From Lachnospiraceae bacterium (lineage in GTDB: Bacteria > Bacillota > Clostridia > Lachnospirales > Lachnospiraceae): a stretch of 64,000 bases of DNA. This document shows, in pieces, positions 34,361-43,353 of the stretch (position 1 is its first letter; the number at the start of each line of letters is the position of its first letter). The notes beneath the pieces were generated by a model that was not told the origin of the DNA, ran no database searches, and worked only from the letters and a program-made list of their open reading frames with translations. The position numbers and the translations under genes are program-made. The DNA lies in contig JAEEOO010000017.1 in assembly GCA_016284315.1 (NCBI GenBank), positions 1 to 64,000 of the forward strand. Direction: 5' to 3'.

Positions 34361-35230
34361 TCAGTAAAAGGTTTGAACTACCTGTCCTATTATGAGCGCC
34401 CATCCGTCAGCAAGCACGAACAAGAGGATCTTGAACGGCATTGAAATCGTAGTGGGCGGAAGCATCATCATACCCATACTCATGAGAGTAGATGCGACAA
34501 CCATATCTATAACGATAAACGGTATGTAGATCATAAAACCAATCCAGAAGGCGGTTCTGAGCTCTGAAATCATAAAGCTGGGAACCAGCACGGAAGTAGG
34601 AATGGTTTCGAGAGATCCGTCCCATTCAAGGTCCGCGATCTGCATAAACAGTTGCACGTCCTTGAGCTGAGTCTGAGGATACATGAATTCTCTTAGCGGG
34701 TCCATGGCCAGCTTTACGAATTCATCTGTTTTAATCTCTCCCGCTTCATAAGGCTTAACCGCAGTCTCATTGATCTGGGTTATTGTAGGCTGCATGATAA
34801 AGAATGTAAGTATCAGTGCAAGGCCGAGCAAGATCTGGTTGGGCGGAGCCGTCTGCGTGTTCAGCGCCGCTCTGGTGAAATGAAGTACGATGATGATCCT
34901 CGTAAAGGAGGTCATCATAATGATCAGCGTGGGAGCAATGGCGATAAGAGTCAGCGTAATAAGGATACGCAGCGCTCCGTTAAGGGAACCATTGTCACCT
35001 TCATACTCAAGTGTCACTCTGTTAAGAGTATTAAGAGTATTAAGATCCTCCGGACTGTCGTAAGTACCTGCGGGATCTACCGTAGTAGATACTGCCGTTT
35101 CACCGGTATCAAGATGATGTTCTTCGGTAGCATAAGAAAAAGATTTCCCATTAAACCACAATATGCCCACCGCAAGCAGCAGGCATAATAGCTTTATAAT
35201 ATTTTTTCCAGTTTTTGTGAGTGATCTCAT
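34361..35230 (-). CDS. fliP: Flagellar export protein FliP
   Basis: FliP is the core pore subunit of the flagellar export channel. The 289-residue protein has an N-terminal signal-like segment, then ALRILITLTLIAIAPTLIIM near 85, MTSFTRIIIVLHFTRAALNT and PPNQILLGLALILTFFIMQP. The C-terminal STLMSMGMMMLPP follows, with all family segments present. The ATG at 35230 was chosen because AAGGA precedes it; it lies just inside the end of fliO. An upstream ATG would add seven residues without a ribosome site. Confidence 0.95.
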   Translation of the reverse strand: MRSLTKTGKNIIKLLCLLLAVGILWFNGKSFSYATEEHHLDTGETAVSTTVDPAGTYDSPEDLNTLNTLNRVTLEYEGDNGSLNGALRILITLTLIAIAPTLIIMMTSFTRIIIVLHFTRAALNTQTAPPNQILLGLALILTFFIMQPTITQINETAVKPYEAGEIKTDEFVKLAMDPLREFMYPQTQLKDVQLFMQIADLEWDGSLETIPTSVLVPSFMISELRTAFWIGFMIYIPFIVIDMVVASTLMSMGMMMLPPTTISMPFKILLFVLADGWALIIGQVVQTFY

Positions 35231-35231
35231 A

Positions 35232-35603
35232 TTACTCGTCCTTCGCATCATTACTGGAATTTTGATCTTTTTTTAATGCCTTTTCAAACATACTTTTAAA
35301 GGCAGATTTAGAGCCGTCAGGCTTAATTTCCTTAAGCTCTGACGGATCAATATCTCCCAAATAAGTAACATTGTCTTTAGACACAGCAAGTACTTTGTAG
35401 ACATTGCCTACTCGTACGATCTGCATCCACTTATTGTTCGCAATATGGGTAGTCTCAATGACCTCTATATTACGACCTGAATTTTGACTTCTTTGGTAAT
35501 TTGCAAGCCACTTAGTCACAACTGCCGTTATGGCCAAAACGACCACAAAAACCACAAGCACAGTTATTAGCTGCGCATAAGCAGATGTGCTCAGTAATAT
35601 CAT
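35232..35603 (-). CDS. fliO: Flagellar protein FliO
   Basis: A 123-residue membrane protein with one N-terminal helix (about residues 10-30). A small cytoplasmic domain follows with IEVIETTHIANNKWMQIVRV and VYKVLAVSKDNVTYLGDI, the typical FliO pattern. FliO helps assemble the FliP ring. Its ATG shares one base with the cheY stop codon. Confidence 0.88.
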   Translation of the reverse strand: MILLSTSAYAQLITVLVVFVVVLAITAVVTKWLANYQRSQNSGRNIEVIETTHIANNKWMQIVRVGNVYKVLAVSKDNVTYLGDIDPSELKEIKPDGSKSAFKSMFEKALKKDQNSSNDAKDE

Positions 35604-35965
35604 TAGCCTACAACCTTCTTGACAGCCTCAAGTACTCTATCCTGCTGGAAAGGCTTAACGATGAAGTCCTTAGCGCCTGCCTGGATAGACTCAATAACCA
35701 TTGCCTGCTGTCCCATTGCGGAACACATAATAACTTTTGCTCCTGCATCAATTCCCTTGATAGCCTTAAGAGCCTGGATACCATCCATCTCGGGCATGGT
35801 AATATCCATAAGTACGAGATCGGGAGTAAGCTCCTTGTACTTCTCTACTGCCTTTGCTCCGTTCTCAGCCTCGCCTGCAACATTGTATCCATTCTTAGAA
35901 AGGATATCTTTGATCATCATTCTCATAAATGCTGCATCGTCAACAATCAGGATGTTTTTAGCCAT
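35603..35965 (-). CDS. cheY: Chemotaxis response regulator CheY
   Basis: A 120-residue single receiver domain, the phosphorylated signal to the motor switch. ILIVDDAAFMRMMIKDIL at the start, phospho-Asp54 in LVLMDITMPEMDG, SAMGQQ near 84 and the switch lysine in FIVKPF are all present. The ATG at 35965 follows GGAGG; an upstream in-frame start would add five residues. It lies between fliY and fliO as in Bacillus subtilis. Confidence 0.96.
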   Translation of the reverse strand: MAKNILIVDDAAFMRMMIKDILSKNGYNVAGEAENGAKAVEKYKELTPDLVLMDITMPEMDGIQALKAIKGIDAGAKVIMCSAMGQQAMVIESIQAGAKDFIVKPFQQDRVLEAVKKVVG

Positions 35966-36000
35966 TTTCTTTTCCTCCAATATATATTTATTTGGGGCTA

Positions 36001-37302
36001 CTACTTAATTATTTCTGTTACACGTACGCCGAAGCTTTCCTCGATGACTACAACTTCGCCTCGTGCAACAAATTTACCGTTTACAAGTACGTCGATAGGT
36101 TCGCCGGCAATGCGGTCAAGTTCTATGATCGTACCGGGTGCAAAATTAAGGATCTCGGAAATTGTCTTGGATGTACGTCCAAGTTCAACCGTAACTTCGA
36201 GAGGAACATCCATGATAAGATTGATGTTCTCTCCGCCTGCGATTCCCGACAGATCCGGTGCAAAACTCTGGAACTGAACAGGTTTAACATTAACTGCCTG
36301 CTGAGGCATTCCCATTCCCGGCATCATTCCCATTCCGGGCATCATACCCATTCCCATTCCGGGCATCATTCCCATGCCCATCTGAGGCATTCCGCCCATC
36401 TGGCTCATGTCCATACCGGGCATTCCCATCTGGGGTGCCGCGCCCATCTGAGGCTGAGCTGCCATAGGATCGGGAGCAGGTGCTGCGGGTGTGGGAGCTG
36501 CTGCAGGTGCAGGTTCGGGTGCAGCTGAGCCGCTGTCCCCTCCGCCCATCTGATTGTTAACAAAGGTATCAACAATCTTCTTGGCGAACTCTATAGGATA
36601 GAGCTGCATGATGTTTGAATCAACCAGTCCATCTCCAATCTCCATCTTGAAGGAAATCTTTACGAAGGTTCCTCCAAGGAAAGGAGCTATTTCAGCGCCA
36701 CTCTCATACTTTGAGAGATCAAGTAATGAAGAATCCGGCGGCGAAATATCGATCATTGTTGAGAGCATAGTGCTCAGAGAAGTGGCTGCGGAGCCCATCA
36801 TCTGGTTCATGGCTTCCGATATCGCACTCAAATGGATCTCTGAAAGCTCACCGTCTGTACTTGTTCCGTCTCCACCCATCATAAGGTCTGTAATGACCTT
36901 AACGTCTGACTCTTTAAGAACTAATATATTGGTTCCATCCAGCCCTTTAGTATATTTGATCTGGATGAATACACAAGGTCTCTCGTAATTAACAAGAAGA
37001 TCATCCCATTTGGCAAGTGTAACAATCGGCGTTGTGATGTTAACTTTGCGGTTAACAAGGGAATAGAGTGTTGTGGCCGAACTCCCCATGCTTATATTGG
37101 CGACTTCGCCTATGGCATCTTTCTCAACATCCGTTAACTCAAACCCTTCGTCAGCTGACGCTGCTTCGGAGCCCACAAGGAAATCTTCCTTAGGAGTCTC
37201 GTCCGTAGGTTTGGGGAGTTCCAGACCGCTGAGATCAGGTGCTTCATCTCCGGACAAGTCCATGCCGCTTAAAAGGGCATTTATCTCGTCCTGGGAAAGC
37301 AT
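36001..37302 (-). CDS. fliY: Flagellar switch protein FliY (FliN with CheC-like domain)
   Basis: FliY forms the motor C-ring and dephosphorylates CheY-P. The 433-residue protein starts with the CheY-P-binding motif LSQDEINALLSGMD. It has CheC-like phosphatase segments (VEKDAIGEVANISMGSSATT near 60 and SAISEAMNQMMGSAATSLST near 157). The C-terminal FliN domain follows (DVPLEVTVELGRTSKTISEI near 350). Between them, about residues 250-335, is a Pro/Ala stretch and then a tract rich in Met, Gly and Pro with repeated MPGMGM units, unusual for the family. The second ATG (37302) is preferred since AAGG sits nine bases before it. Confidence 0.93.
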   Translation of the reverse strand: MLSQDEINALLSGMDLSGDEAPDLSGLELPKPTDETPKEDFLVGSEAASADEGFELTDVEKDAIGEVANISMGSSATTLYSLVNRKVNITTPIVTLAKWDDLLVNYERPCVFIQIKYTKGLDGTNILVLKESDVKVITDLMMGGDGTSTDGELSEIHLSAISEAMNQMMGSAATSLSTMLSTMIDISPPDSSLLDLSKYESGAEIAPFLGGTFVKISFKMEIGDGLVDSNIMQLYPIEFAKKIVDTFVNNQMGGGDSGSAAPEPAPAAAPTPAAPAPDPMAAQPQMGAAPQMGMPGMDMSQMGGMPQMGMGMMPGMGMGMMPGMGMMPGMGMPQQAVNVKPVQFQSFAPDLSGIAGGENINLIMDVPLEVTVELGRTSKTISEILNFAPGTIIELDRIAGEPIDVLVNGKFVARGEVVVIEESFGVRVTEIIK

Positions 37303-37315
37303 TCCTTCCATCCTT

Positions 37316-38296
37316 CTATTCCTCCTCTCTTATTACCGACGTTACCCTGACAGCATAGCTGTCATCATTAGCCCCGGGCAGCGCAGTAAATTTTTTTATA
37401 TTTCCGACATATATATCAAGATCACTATCCGTCTTGGTGTTAAGACGGAGACAGTCGCCGACTTGCAAGTTCATAAAGTCGTTGATTGAAATGACTGTCT
37501 TTCCAAGTATTGCTCTGATGGGAATATCCACTCTTCGGATCATGGTCTCGATGTAATCCTGGAAGTTCTCATCCCTGTTCTCCTGCATTGTAGAGAACCA
37601 GTACTTGGTATTCAGCTTATCCATAACATCTTCAAGAGTTATGAAAGGTAAGCAAACGTTCATAAATCCTTCGACATCGCCAATCTTGATGTTAAGCGTT
37701 ATGATGGCTATCATCTCGTTTGGCGCGATGATCTGTGCGAATTGAGGATTTGTCTCAACCCTCTGTAGGATCGGTGAGATATCAAGCACATTCTTCCAAG
37801 GTTCATGCAGGAGGTTGACCATCATGATCAGGATTCTCTGAATTATGGTCATCTCGATCTCGGAAAAATCTCTTGCTTTATCAAGAGCCGCTCCCGTACC
37901 GCCGAGCATTCGGTCTATCATGGCATATGCGATGTTGGTCGCAAGGTCCATTATAATATTACCGTTCAGCGGTTCAAAATTTACTATACCCAGGATCACC
38001 GGGTTAGATAACGCGTTTGAAAACTCATTAAAGGTAACCGTCTCGGAACTGGCTACCGTAACCTGTACGTTCTTTCTAAGGAACACAGGCAGGTTTGTTG
38101 AAATAAGTCGTCCGTAGTGCTCAAATATAATTTCAAGCGTTCTTAAATGCTCTTTTGAAAACTTTGTGGGTCGACCGAAGTCGTAGTTTCGAACCTGTTT
38201 CTCTTCTTCCCCCGATATAGAATCCATATCGAGATCACCACTGGACAGAGCCGCCAACAGGTTGTCTATTTCGTTTTGTGAAAGGACCTCTCCCAA
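37316..38296 (-). CDS. fliM: Flagellar switch protein FliM
   Basis: FliM is the C-ring protein that binds CheY-P. The 326-residue product begins MGEVLSQNEIDNLLAAL, the CheY-P-binding motif. It has a CheC-like middle domain and the C-terminal SpoA domain (DIPIRAILGKTVISINDFMN). The start codon is TTG, preceded by GGGAGG; no better ATG exists. It lies 13 bases before fliY. Confidence 0.95.
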   Translation of the reverse strand: MGEVLSQNEIDNLLAALSSGDLDMDSISGEEEKQVRNYDFGRPTKFSKEHLRTLEIIFEHYGRLISTNLPVFLRKNVQVTVASSETVTFNEFSNALSNPVILGIVNFEPLNGNIIMDLATNIAYAMIDRMLGGTGAALDKARDFSEIEMTIIQRILIMMVNLLHEPWKNVLDISPILQRVETNPQFAQIIAPNEMIAIITLNIKIGDVEGFMNVCLPFITLEDVMDKLNTKYWFSTMQENRDENFQDYIETMIRRVDIPIRAILGKTVISINDFMNLQVGDCLRLNTKTDSDLDIYVGNIKKFTALPGANDDSYAVRVTSVIREEE

Positions 38297-38335
38297 GCGG
38301 TCTCACCTCCCATGGTTAAGATTTTTGTTCAAGCC

Positions 38336-38866
38336 TTAACCGTATACTGTATCGCTGATAACAACGCCGTAAATGAAGTCTGAACCGAACAGATCCTGTA
38401 TAGCCTTGAGGATCTCAGCCTTTAAGCCTTCCTCATCATTCTTGCACTCTTCCTCTGTCTTTGAAGCGACGATGGTACGGATCTTATCTTTAATAACGCT
38501 CTCATTGGCTGCGATAAGCTCATTCATGGTCTTGTAATCTTCATGAGCCTTGTTTACCTGAAGAGAAAAATGGCAAACCATATGAGACTTAACAACCTTA
38601 CCGTTCTCATCGGTATATTCCTTAAGAGGAATGGTCATCTGATCCGCAATGGAATAGATCTCTGTATCTGCCAAAGTGACTGCAGGAGAACCGCTCTCCT
38701 CAGCCTCGCCACCGGTAAGCTCGAGATTCATAACAGTCGCTATGTTATCTATAAGAGCGGCAGTCTTTTTATTGGTACTTGTAACACTGATCATCATTAC
38801 TGCAGTAAGCGCGATATTAACAAGCAAAAGCGCTAAGATCACCATCGTAAGCAAATTCTTTTTCAT
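38336..38866 (-). CDS. fliL: Flagellar basal-body protein FliL
   Basis: A 176-residue protein with one N-terminal membrane helix (about 6-26) and an extracytoplasmic domain. The C-terminal part DKIRTIVASKTEEECKNDEE followed by LKAEILKAIQDLFGSDFIYG carries the weakly conserved FliL pattern. FliL supports the stator. GAGGAATTAAA precedes the ATG. Its place between motB and fliM agrees with the call. Confidence 0.88.
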   Translation of the reverse strand: MKKNLLTMVILALLLVNIALTAVMMISVTSTNKKTAALIDNIATVMNLELTGGEAEESGSPAVTLADTEIYSIADQMTIPLKEYTDENGKVVKSHMVCHFSLQVNKAHEDYKTMNELIAANESVIKDKIRTIVASKTEEECKNDEEGLKAEILKAIQDLFGSDFIYGVVISDTVYG

Positions 38867-38902
38867 TTTAATTCCTCGCTTTGCGAATGATTATAAATCA
38901 AT

Positions 38903-39772
38903 CTACTTTGTGTTGTTGTAGATTCTTATCTCGACACGTCTGTTCTTGGCTCTTCCCTCTTCGGTAGAGTTGTCGGCAATGGGAACTCGCTCTCCCATTC
39001 CTGCGTGCTTGATCTTTGTAGGATCAAGGGTAGAATTCTGTACGAGATAATAAAATACCGAAAGGGCACGGGCACTTGAAAGTTCCTCGTTATCAGCAAA
39101 GCGCGCGCTCTTAATGGGTATATTGTCGGTATGTCCGTTGATCTCCACCTCTCCGCCGGCGTATCTCTCAAGGATAACAGCTACCTTGTCGAGAACAGCC
39201 ATGGACTCCTTCTTCAAGCTTGCGGAACCCGAATCAAAAAGGAGGGCTCCCTTCATGGTAAGAAGTACATACTGTGAAGTGAAAGAAACATCTATCTGAT
39301 CCGACATATTGTTGTCGGCGACAGCTTCCGAAATAAGTTCTGCCAACTGTTCATTCTCAGCGGTCTTCATCTCTTCCATGATGTCGCTGACTTCCTCAAT
39401 GTTCTCGGCGATACTGTCAGGATTGATACCATCCTCGGGGACCGCCTGCTGGGAAGCATCATATTCCTGGACATTGTCGGATTCCGTTTCAGCGTCCTCC
39501 GCAGCGCCCATGCTGTTGATGTATTCAGCGAGATCGTTGAGCTGGCTGACACCGTTACTGATAAGGATACCCTCACCAATGGATGTTGCACCGGCTGTAA
39601 AAATACTGAATGAACTGCTCATTGATGCTATGAGTTCATTGAGCTTTGCCTCATCAATGGTTGACATTGAGAACAAAAGCACGAAGAAACACAGCAGCAG
39701 GTTCATAAGGTCGGAGAAAGTCGCCATCCATGCCGGGGAACCGGCTGGGGGATCTTCCTGCTTTTTGCCCAT
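38903..39772 (-). CDS. motB: Flagellar stator protein MotB
   Basis: MotB anchors the stator to peptidoglycan and carries the ion-binding acid. The 289-residue protein has PAWMATFSDLMNLLLCFFVL near the start, with the expected ion-site Asp21. A linker follows, then a C-terminal OmpA-like domain from about 165 (EINGHTDNIPIKSARFADNE, RALSVFYYL, GMGERVPIADN, RAKNRRVEIRI). Whether it uses H+ or Na+ cannot be told. GGAGG precedes the ATG, and motA ends 2 bases upstream. Confidence 0.95.
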   Translation of the reverse strand: MGKKQEDPPAGSPAWMATFSDLMNLLLCFFVLLFSMSTIDEAKLNELIASMSSSFSIFTAGATSIGEGILISNGVSQLNDLAEYINSMGAAEDAETESDNVQEYDASQQAVPEDGINPDSIAENIEEVSDIMEEMKTAENEQLAELISEAVADNNMSDQIDVSFTSQYVLLTMKGALLFDSGSASLKKESMAVLDKVAVILERYAGGEVEINGHTDNIPIKSARFADNEELSSARALSVFYYLVQNSTLDPTKIKHAGMGERVPIADNSTEEGRAKNRRVEIRIYNNTK

Positions 39773-39774
39773 CC

Positions 39775-40563
39775 TTATTCACCTCCCTCGTCAGAAGATG
39801 CTGCTTCACGATCCTTGGGTGCAAGGAAGGACTTAAGCTTCTCTTCGATTACACGGGGGTTTTCTCCTGCCTGTATGGACAAAAGACCTTCAACCATAAC
39901 TTCTTTCTGGATCATCTCAATAGCGTTATCCGCTTTGAGCTTGTTGGATGTAGGAGTACAGATCCAGTTTGCAAGAAGTGAACCGTACAATGTTGTAATA
40001 AGAGCTACCGCCATGGAAGGTCCGATGGACGATGCATCCGACATGTTATTAAGCATGTTAACAAGACCTACCAGGGTACCGATCATTCCCCATGCAGGGC
40101 CCATGGCTGCAAGTGTATCCCAGAAGCCTACACGGTTCTTGTGTCTTGCTTCGGAGTTGTCCATCTCAGCCTGCATAATGGCTCTTACGAGATCGGGGTC
40201 CGTACCGTCGACAACGAGCAAAATTCCCTTTTTAAGGAACGGCTCATCCATATCTGCCGCAGCTTCTTCAAGTGCGAGCAGACCATCTTTACGGGCCACA
40301 TTCGATAATTCAATTATTTTTTTGATGATATCGGTTGTATTAGCGCTGGGTGCCTTGAAGATCAGCAACAGACTCTTGAGGCCGGCTATGAAATCTGCCA
40401 TGGACTGTGAACAAAGAGTTGCCGCAAGCGCTCCACCGAATGTGATGATCGCGGAAGGAGCGTCAAGGTAGCTGGGGAATCCTCCGATTCCGGCTGCTGA
40501 AATAATACCGAAAATCAGCATACCCAGACACAGAAAGAATCCGATTAAGGATGCTAAATCCAC
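39775..40563 (-). CDS. motA: Flagellar stator protein MotA
   Basis: A 262-residue membrane protein with four membrane segments. LASLIGFFLCLGMLIFGI is near the N-terminus, the ArgGlu-type cytoplasmic loop spans about 60-140, and WDTLAAMGPAWGMIGTLVGL begins near 150. Together with MotB it forms the torque-generating ion channel. The start codon is GTG, with GAGGG upstream. Confidence 0.95.
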   Translation of the reverse strand: MDLASLIGFFLCLGMLIFGIISAAGIGGFPSYLDAPSAIITFGGALAATLCSQSMADFIAGLKSLLLIFKAPSANTTDIIKKIIELSNVARKDGLLALEEAAADMDEPFLKKGILLVVDGTDPDLVRAIMQAEMDNSEARHKNRVGFWDTLAAMGPAWGMIGTLVGLVNMLNNMSDASSIGPSMAVALITTLYGSLLANWICTPTSNKLKADNAIEMIQKEVMVEGLLSIQAGENPRVIEEKLKSFLAPKDREAASSDEGGE

Positions 40564-40639
40564 TTAGTTTATCCCTCTTTCTCACGCAAAATGCAGCATT
40601 TACTTCCTCTTTTTTTTTGAAAATTTTGGAAGAAAATGC

Positions 40640-40828
40640 TTATTCTTCTGCAAGAATATCCTTTCTGTAAGATTTTACTAAATTTTTGATGTCTTGTCTA
40701 CTTTCTTTTACAATTATTTTTCTGCCTGTGGTGAGGGTCAAAACCGTGTCCGGAGTCTCCTCTACAAGCTCGAGTAAATGCGGATTTATAAGGATTCTTG
40801 TGCCGTTTATCCTTGTGACTTCTATCAT
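40640..40828 (-). CDS. flbD: Flagellar protein FlbD
   Basis: A 62-residue protein of the FlbD/SwrD family: MIEVTRINGTRILINPHLLE, then EETPDTVLTLTTGRKIIVKE and a helical tail. In Bacillus subtilis the homologue SwrD raises motor torque. The ATG at 40828 gives the standard length and follows GGAGGGTGG. It is placed between flgE and motA as in many Firmicutes. Confidence 0.92.
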   Translation of the reverse strand: MIEVTRINGTRILINPHLLELVEETPDTVLTLTTGRKIIVKESRQDIKNLVKSYRKDILAEE

Positions 40829-40933
40829 GCTTCCACCCTCCAAAAACTTCACAATGTTGCAGAATCACTCGGTAAAATTTTTTAATAATTTTACCAAAAA
40901 AACTAAATTTTTGCAAAATTTATAAAATGCCGA

Positions 40934-40962
40934 AAAGGAACGGGCAAAAAACCCGTTCCTTT
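40934..40962 (-). terminator. Terminator-like hairpin between flgE and flbD
   Basis: An 11-bp perfect stem AAAGGAACGGG/CCCGTTCCTTT with a 7-base loop lies 50 bases after the flgE stop codon. On the minus strand it runs into only a short T tract before CGGCATTTTATA. It may reduce rather than stop transcription into flbD-motAB and the distal operon. Confidence 0.6.
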
Positions 40963-41012
40963 AGTGCTATTTTAAGTGTTTAGAACAGGATATTTATCCT
41001 ATTCCGCCCCGA

Positions 41013-42707
41013 TTATCTCTTAAGGTTTGTAAGCTCCTCAAGGAGTGTATCGGATACAGTAATGATTCGGCTGTTAGCCTGGAAACCACGCTGTGTGGTG
41101 ATCATTGTAGTAAACTCGTTTGAAAGGTCTACGTTACTCATTTCAAGAACACCGGTTGTCATGTATCCGCCGGATGCGCTGACATCAACACCGATTCCGT
41201 CGAACTCACCGGAGTTCATGGTTGCTGAGTAGAGGTTATCTCCTTCCTTGGAAAGACCTGAGTTGTTTGCAAATGCTGCGGTTGCGATCTGACCGAGAAG
41301 TCTTGTCATACCGTTATCATAGCTTGCGTAGATCTGACCCTGCTTATCGATTGATACGCCGATCATATCGCCAAGCATACGTCCTGAGCCGATTCCCTTC
41401 TCATCACCGCTGGTTGCGGCAACAGTTGAAGTACCGTTGTTGTTGAACATTGAGATATCCTTGAAGTCAATGGTGATGTCTTCAAAGTTTCCACCGAGCT
41501 GCTTAAGGTTAAGGATTGCGGTGGTTGCGGTTGATCCGCTGACGCCTGTGAAAGCACCGGTGTTGGTATTGAAATCAAGGGTGATACCGTCAAGAGTACG
41601 TCCGTCAAATGTGATCTTTGTGCCTGCCGTATCAGTGGTTACATTGCTGTTGGTAAAAGTAGAAAGGTCTCCGCTGTTTATAAGCTGTTCCATGGTCTTT
41701 GAAACAGCACCCGTGCTGTCCATAGTAGCAAGCTTAAGGAAGTCCTCTGTTGATCCTTGATATCCGTATGCGGAAGCGATGGCAGCAAGCTTCTCAAGGT
41801 CTTCGTCTGAGTAGGTTTCAGTGGTGGAATCCTTGGTAATGGGGAGTGTTGCAATTACCTCCGCAGGAGTAACGTTAGTATTAGAAAGTGTACTTCCGCT
41901 CCAAGTATAGCCGGTCTTCAATGAAACAACCGTGGTATCCTTCACAGATCCATCTGCAAAGAAAGGACTGGATGCACTGTTAAGGGAGACAACATTTCCG
42001 TTTGAATCAAGAAGTTTTGAAAGCTCTACGGAATATGATCCCTTTGTATCTGAATCCTTAAGGGTAAGTCTTGCAGTGTAGCTGTATCCCAGTGCATCGT
42101 AGAAGTTAAGGTTAACTGTCTTACCTGCATCTGAAGTAACATCGGTATCGTTCTGGTCAAGAATACCTGCTACGGTTGCCTTGTAAGTAGCCTCAGGGGG
42201 ATAGGTCATGTTTGCATCGCTCATGATGCGGAGCGCCTGTACTGTATCCTTCTTAACAACGGTAGGATCCTCAGTATCGGGAAGCCATCCCATTACGTTG
42301 TAACCGGTAGATGTCATCGCAAGGTTTCCGCCTCCGTCAACGTAGAATGAACCGTCACGGGTGAAGAAATTTGAAAGTCCGTTGCTTACAACGAAGAAGT
42401 TTTTACCAGTGATCATTATATCGAAGGGATTTCCGGTAGACTGAGCCGAACCCTGACCATCAATGTTCATTGTGATAGCTGCGCTCTTAACACCAAGTCC
42501 GATCTGACGGGCGTTGGTACCACCGGTTCCGGTAGTTGCGTTAGGACCGCTGGCCTGCTGTGTGGTCTGGCTCATAAGGTCAGAAAAGTTGATTGTACTG
42601 GATTTGAATGCAGTAGTGTTAACGTTAGCGATATTGTTACCGATAACGTCCATTCTTGTCTGGTGTGTCTTGAGTCCTGCTACACCAGAATAAAGTGATC
42701 TCATCAT
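41013..42707 (-). CDS. flgE: Flagellar hook protein FlgE
   Basis: A 564-residue hook subunit. The N-terminal rod/hook signature MMRSLYSGVAGLKTHQTRMD and NNIANVNTTAFKSS is followed by a large middle section (about 150-480) that is Ser/Thr/Asp-rich and likely surface exposed. The C-terminal signature EMSNVDLSNEFTTMITTQRG and the final helix close the protein. The middle is longer than in the roughly 400-residue enteric hook. The first of two adjacent ATGs was chosen; AGGAGG lies upstream. Confidence 0.95.
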   Translation of the reverse strand: MMRSLYSGVAGLKTHQTRMDVIGNNIANVNTTAFKSSTINFSDLMSQTTQQASGPNATTGTGGTNARQIGLGVKSAAITMNIDGQGSAQSTGNPFDIMITGKNFFVVSNGLSNFFTRDGSFYVDGGGNLAMTSTGYNVMGWLPDTEDPTVVKKDTVQALRIMSDANMTYPPEATYKATVAGILDQNDTDVTSDAGKTVNLNFYDALGYSYTARLTLKDSDTKGSYSVELSKLLDSNGNVVSLNSASSPFFADGSVKDTTVVSLKTGYTWSGSTLSNTNVTPAEVIATLPITKDSTTETYSDEDLEKLAAIASAYGYQGSTEDFLKLATMDSTGAVSKTMEQLINSGDLSTFTNSNVTTDTAGTKITFDGRTLDGITLDFNTNTGAFTGVSGSTATTAILNLKQLGGNFEDITIDFKDISMFNNNGTSTVAATSGDEKGIGSGRMLGDMIGVSIDKQGQIYASYDNGMTRLLGQIATAAFANNSGLSKEGDNLYSATMNSGEFDGIGVDVSASGGYMTTGVLEMSNVDLSNEFTTMITTQRGFQANSRIITVSDTLLEELTNLKR

Positions 42708-42829
42708 AAGACATTTCCTCCTAAGCGTTTGTGGAACTTTGAATAAGCTCCGATTTTGCTTTGGAGAAGTCATTGTTTGGATTTCGTCTATCTCTCGGAA
42801 ATCCAAGACCCCCATCCAGGTCCGGTCTT

Positions 42830-43231
42830 TTACATAATGACTGCTCCGTTAATGTGTGTGAACACGTTTTCAATTGTTTCTGTGGAATCCATTGCCGTAA
42901 CCACCGTCTGATTGGGGATGTTTACGATGAATGCCATGTCATCCACGAGCACGAGTGAATCTTTGATTCCTTTCTCAGCTGCTTTTCTTGCTCCGCCTTC
43001 AAGTCTGTTCATCTGATCTGCAGAAATCTGAATGCCTCTGTCAGCAAGTCTGAATGAAGCATGTTTGGAAAACTTAAGTCCGTTTTCTTCAAGATTTTTC
43101 TGGGATAAGATCTGACCAAACGAAAGTCCGTCTGCGGTGGTGGTTTTCTTTGCCTTTTCTTCCTTGGGGGCATTGATAACCTGATTAGCAAGCTGCTCTA
43201 TAGAAAGGAAACTGTTCTTTTGAATATCCAT
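42830..43231 (-). CDS. Flagellar operon protein, TIGR02530-like
   Basis: A 133-residue protein between flgD and flgE. Its C-terminal half, FSKHASFRLADRGIQIS, KGIKDSLVLVDDMAFIVNIP and ENVFTHINGAVIM, matches the uncharacterised flagellar-operon family TIGR02530 of Firmicutes. The function is unknown; the constant location beside flgD and flgE suggests hook assembly. AAAGGAG precedes the start. Confidence 0.87.
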   Translation of the reverse strand: MDIQKNSFLSIEQLANQVINAPKEEKAKKTTTADGLSFGQILSQKNLEENGLKFSKHASFRLADRGIQISADQMNRLEGGARKAAEKGIKDSLVLVDDMAFIVNIPNQTVVTAMDSTETIENVFTHINGAVIM

Positions 43232-43284
43232 ATCAGTTATCTCCTTTCTTTCTTCGCTCGCTTTACTTCCACACTGAATATATC

Positions 43285-43317
43285 GGCTCGGAGGTAAATT
43301 TCTTTACCCCCGAAGCC
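43285..43317 (-). other. Intercistronic hairpin after flgD
   Basis: The minus strand folds into a stem of about 14 bp, from GGCTTCGGGGGTAAA to TTTACCTCCGAGCC, with one bulge, one G-U pair and a GAAA loop, in the gap between flgD and the next gene. No T tract follows. Probably an mRNA-stability or processing element. Confidence 0.5.
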
Positions 43318-43353
43318 AAATATTTTCTATGATTCTGTGGTTTCTTCAGTTTT

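Noticed and set aside
35992-36528. Plus-strand frame with a His/Ser/Gly-rich repeat
   Set aside because: It is the antisense reading of the methionine-glycine-proline tract of fliY.
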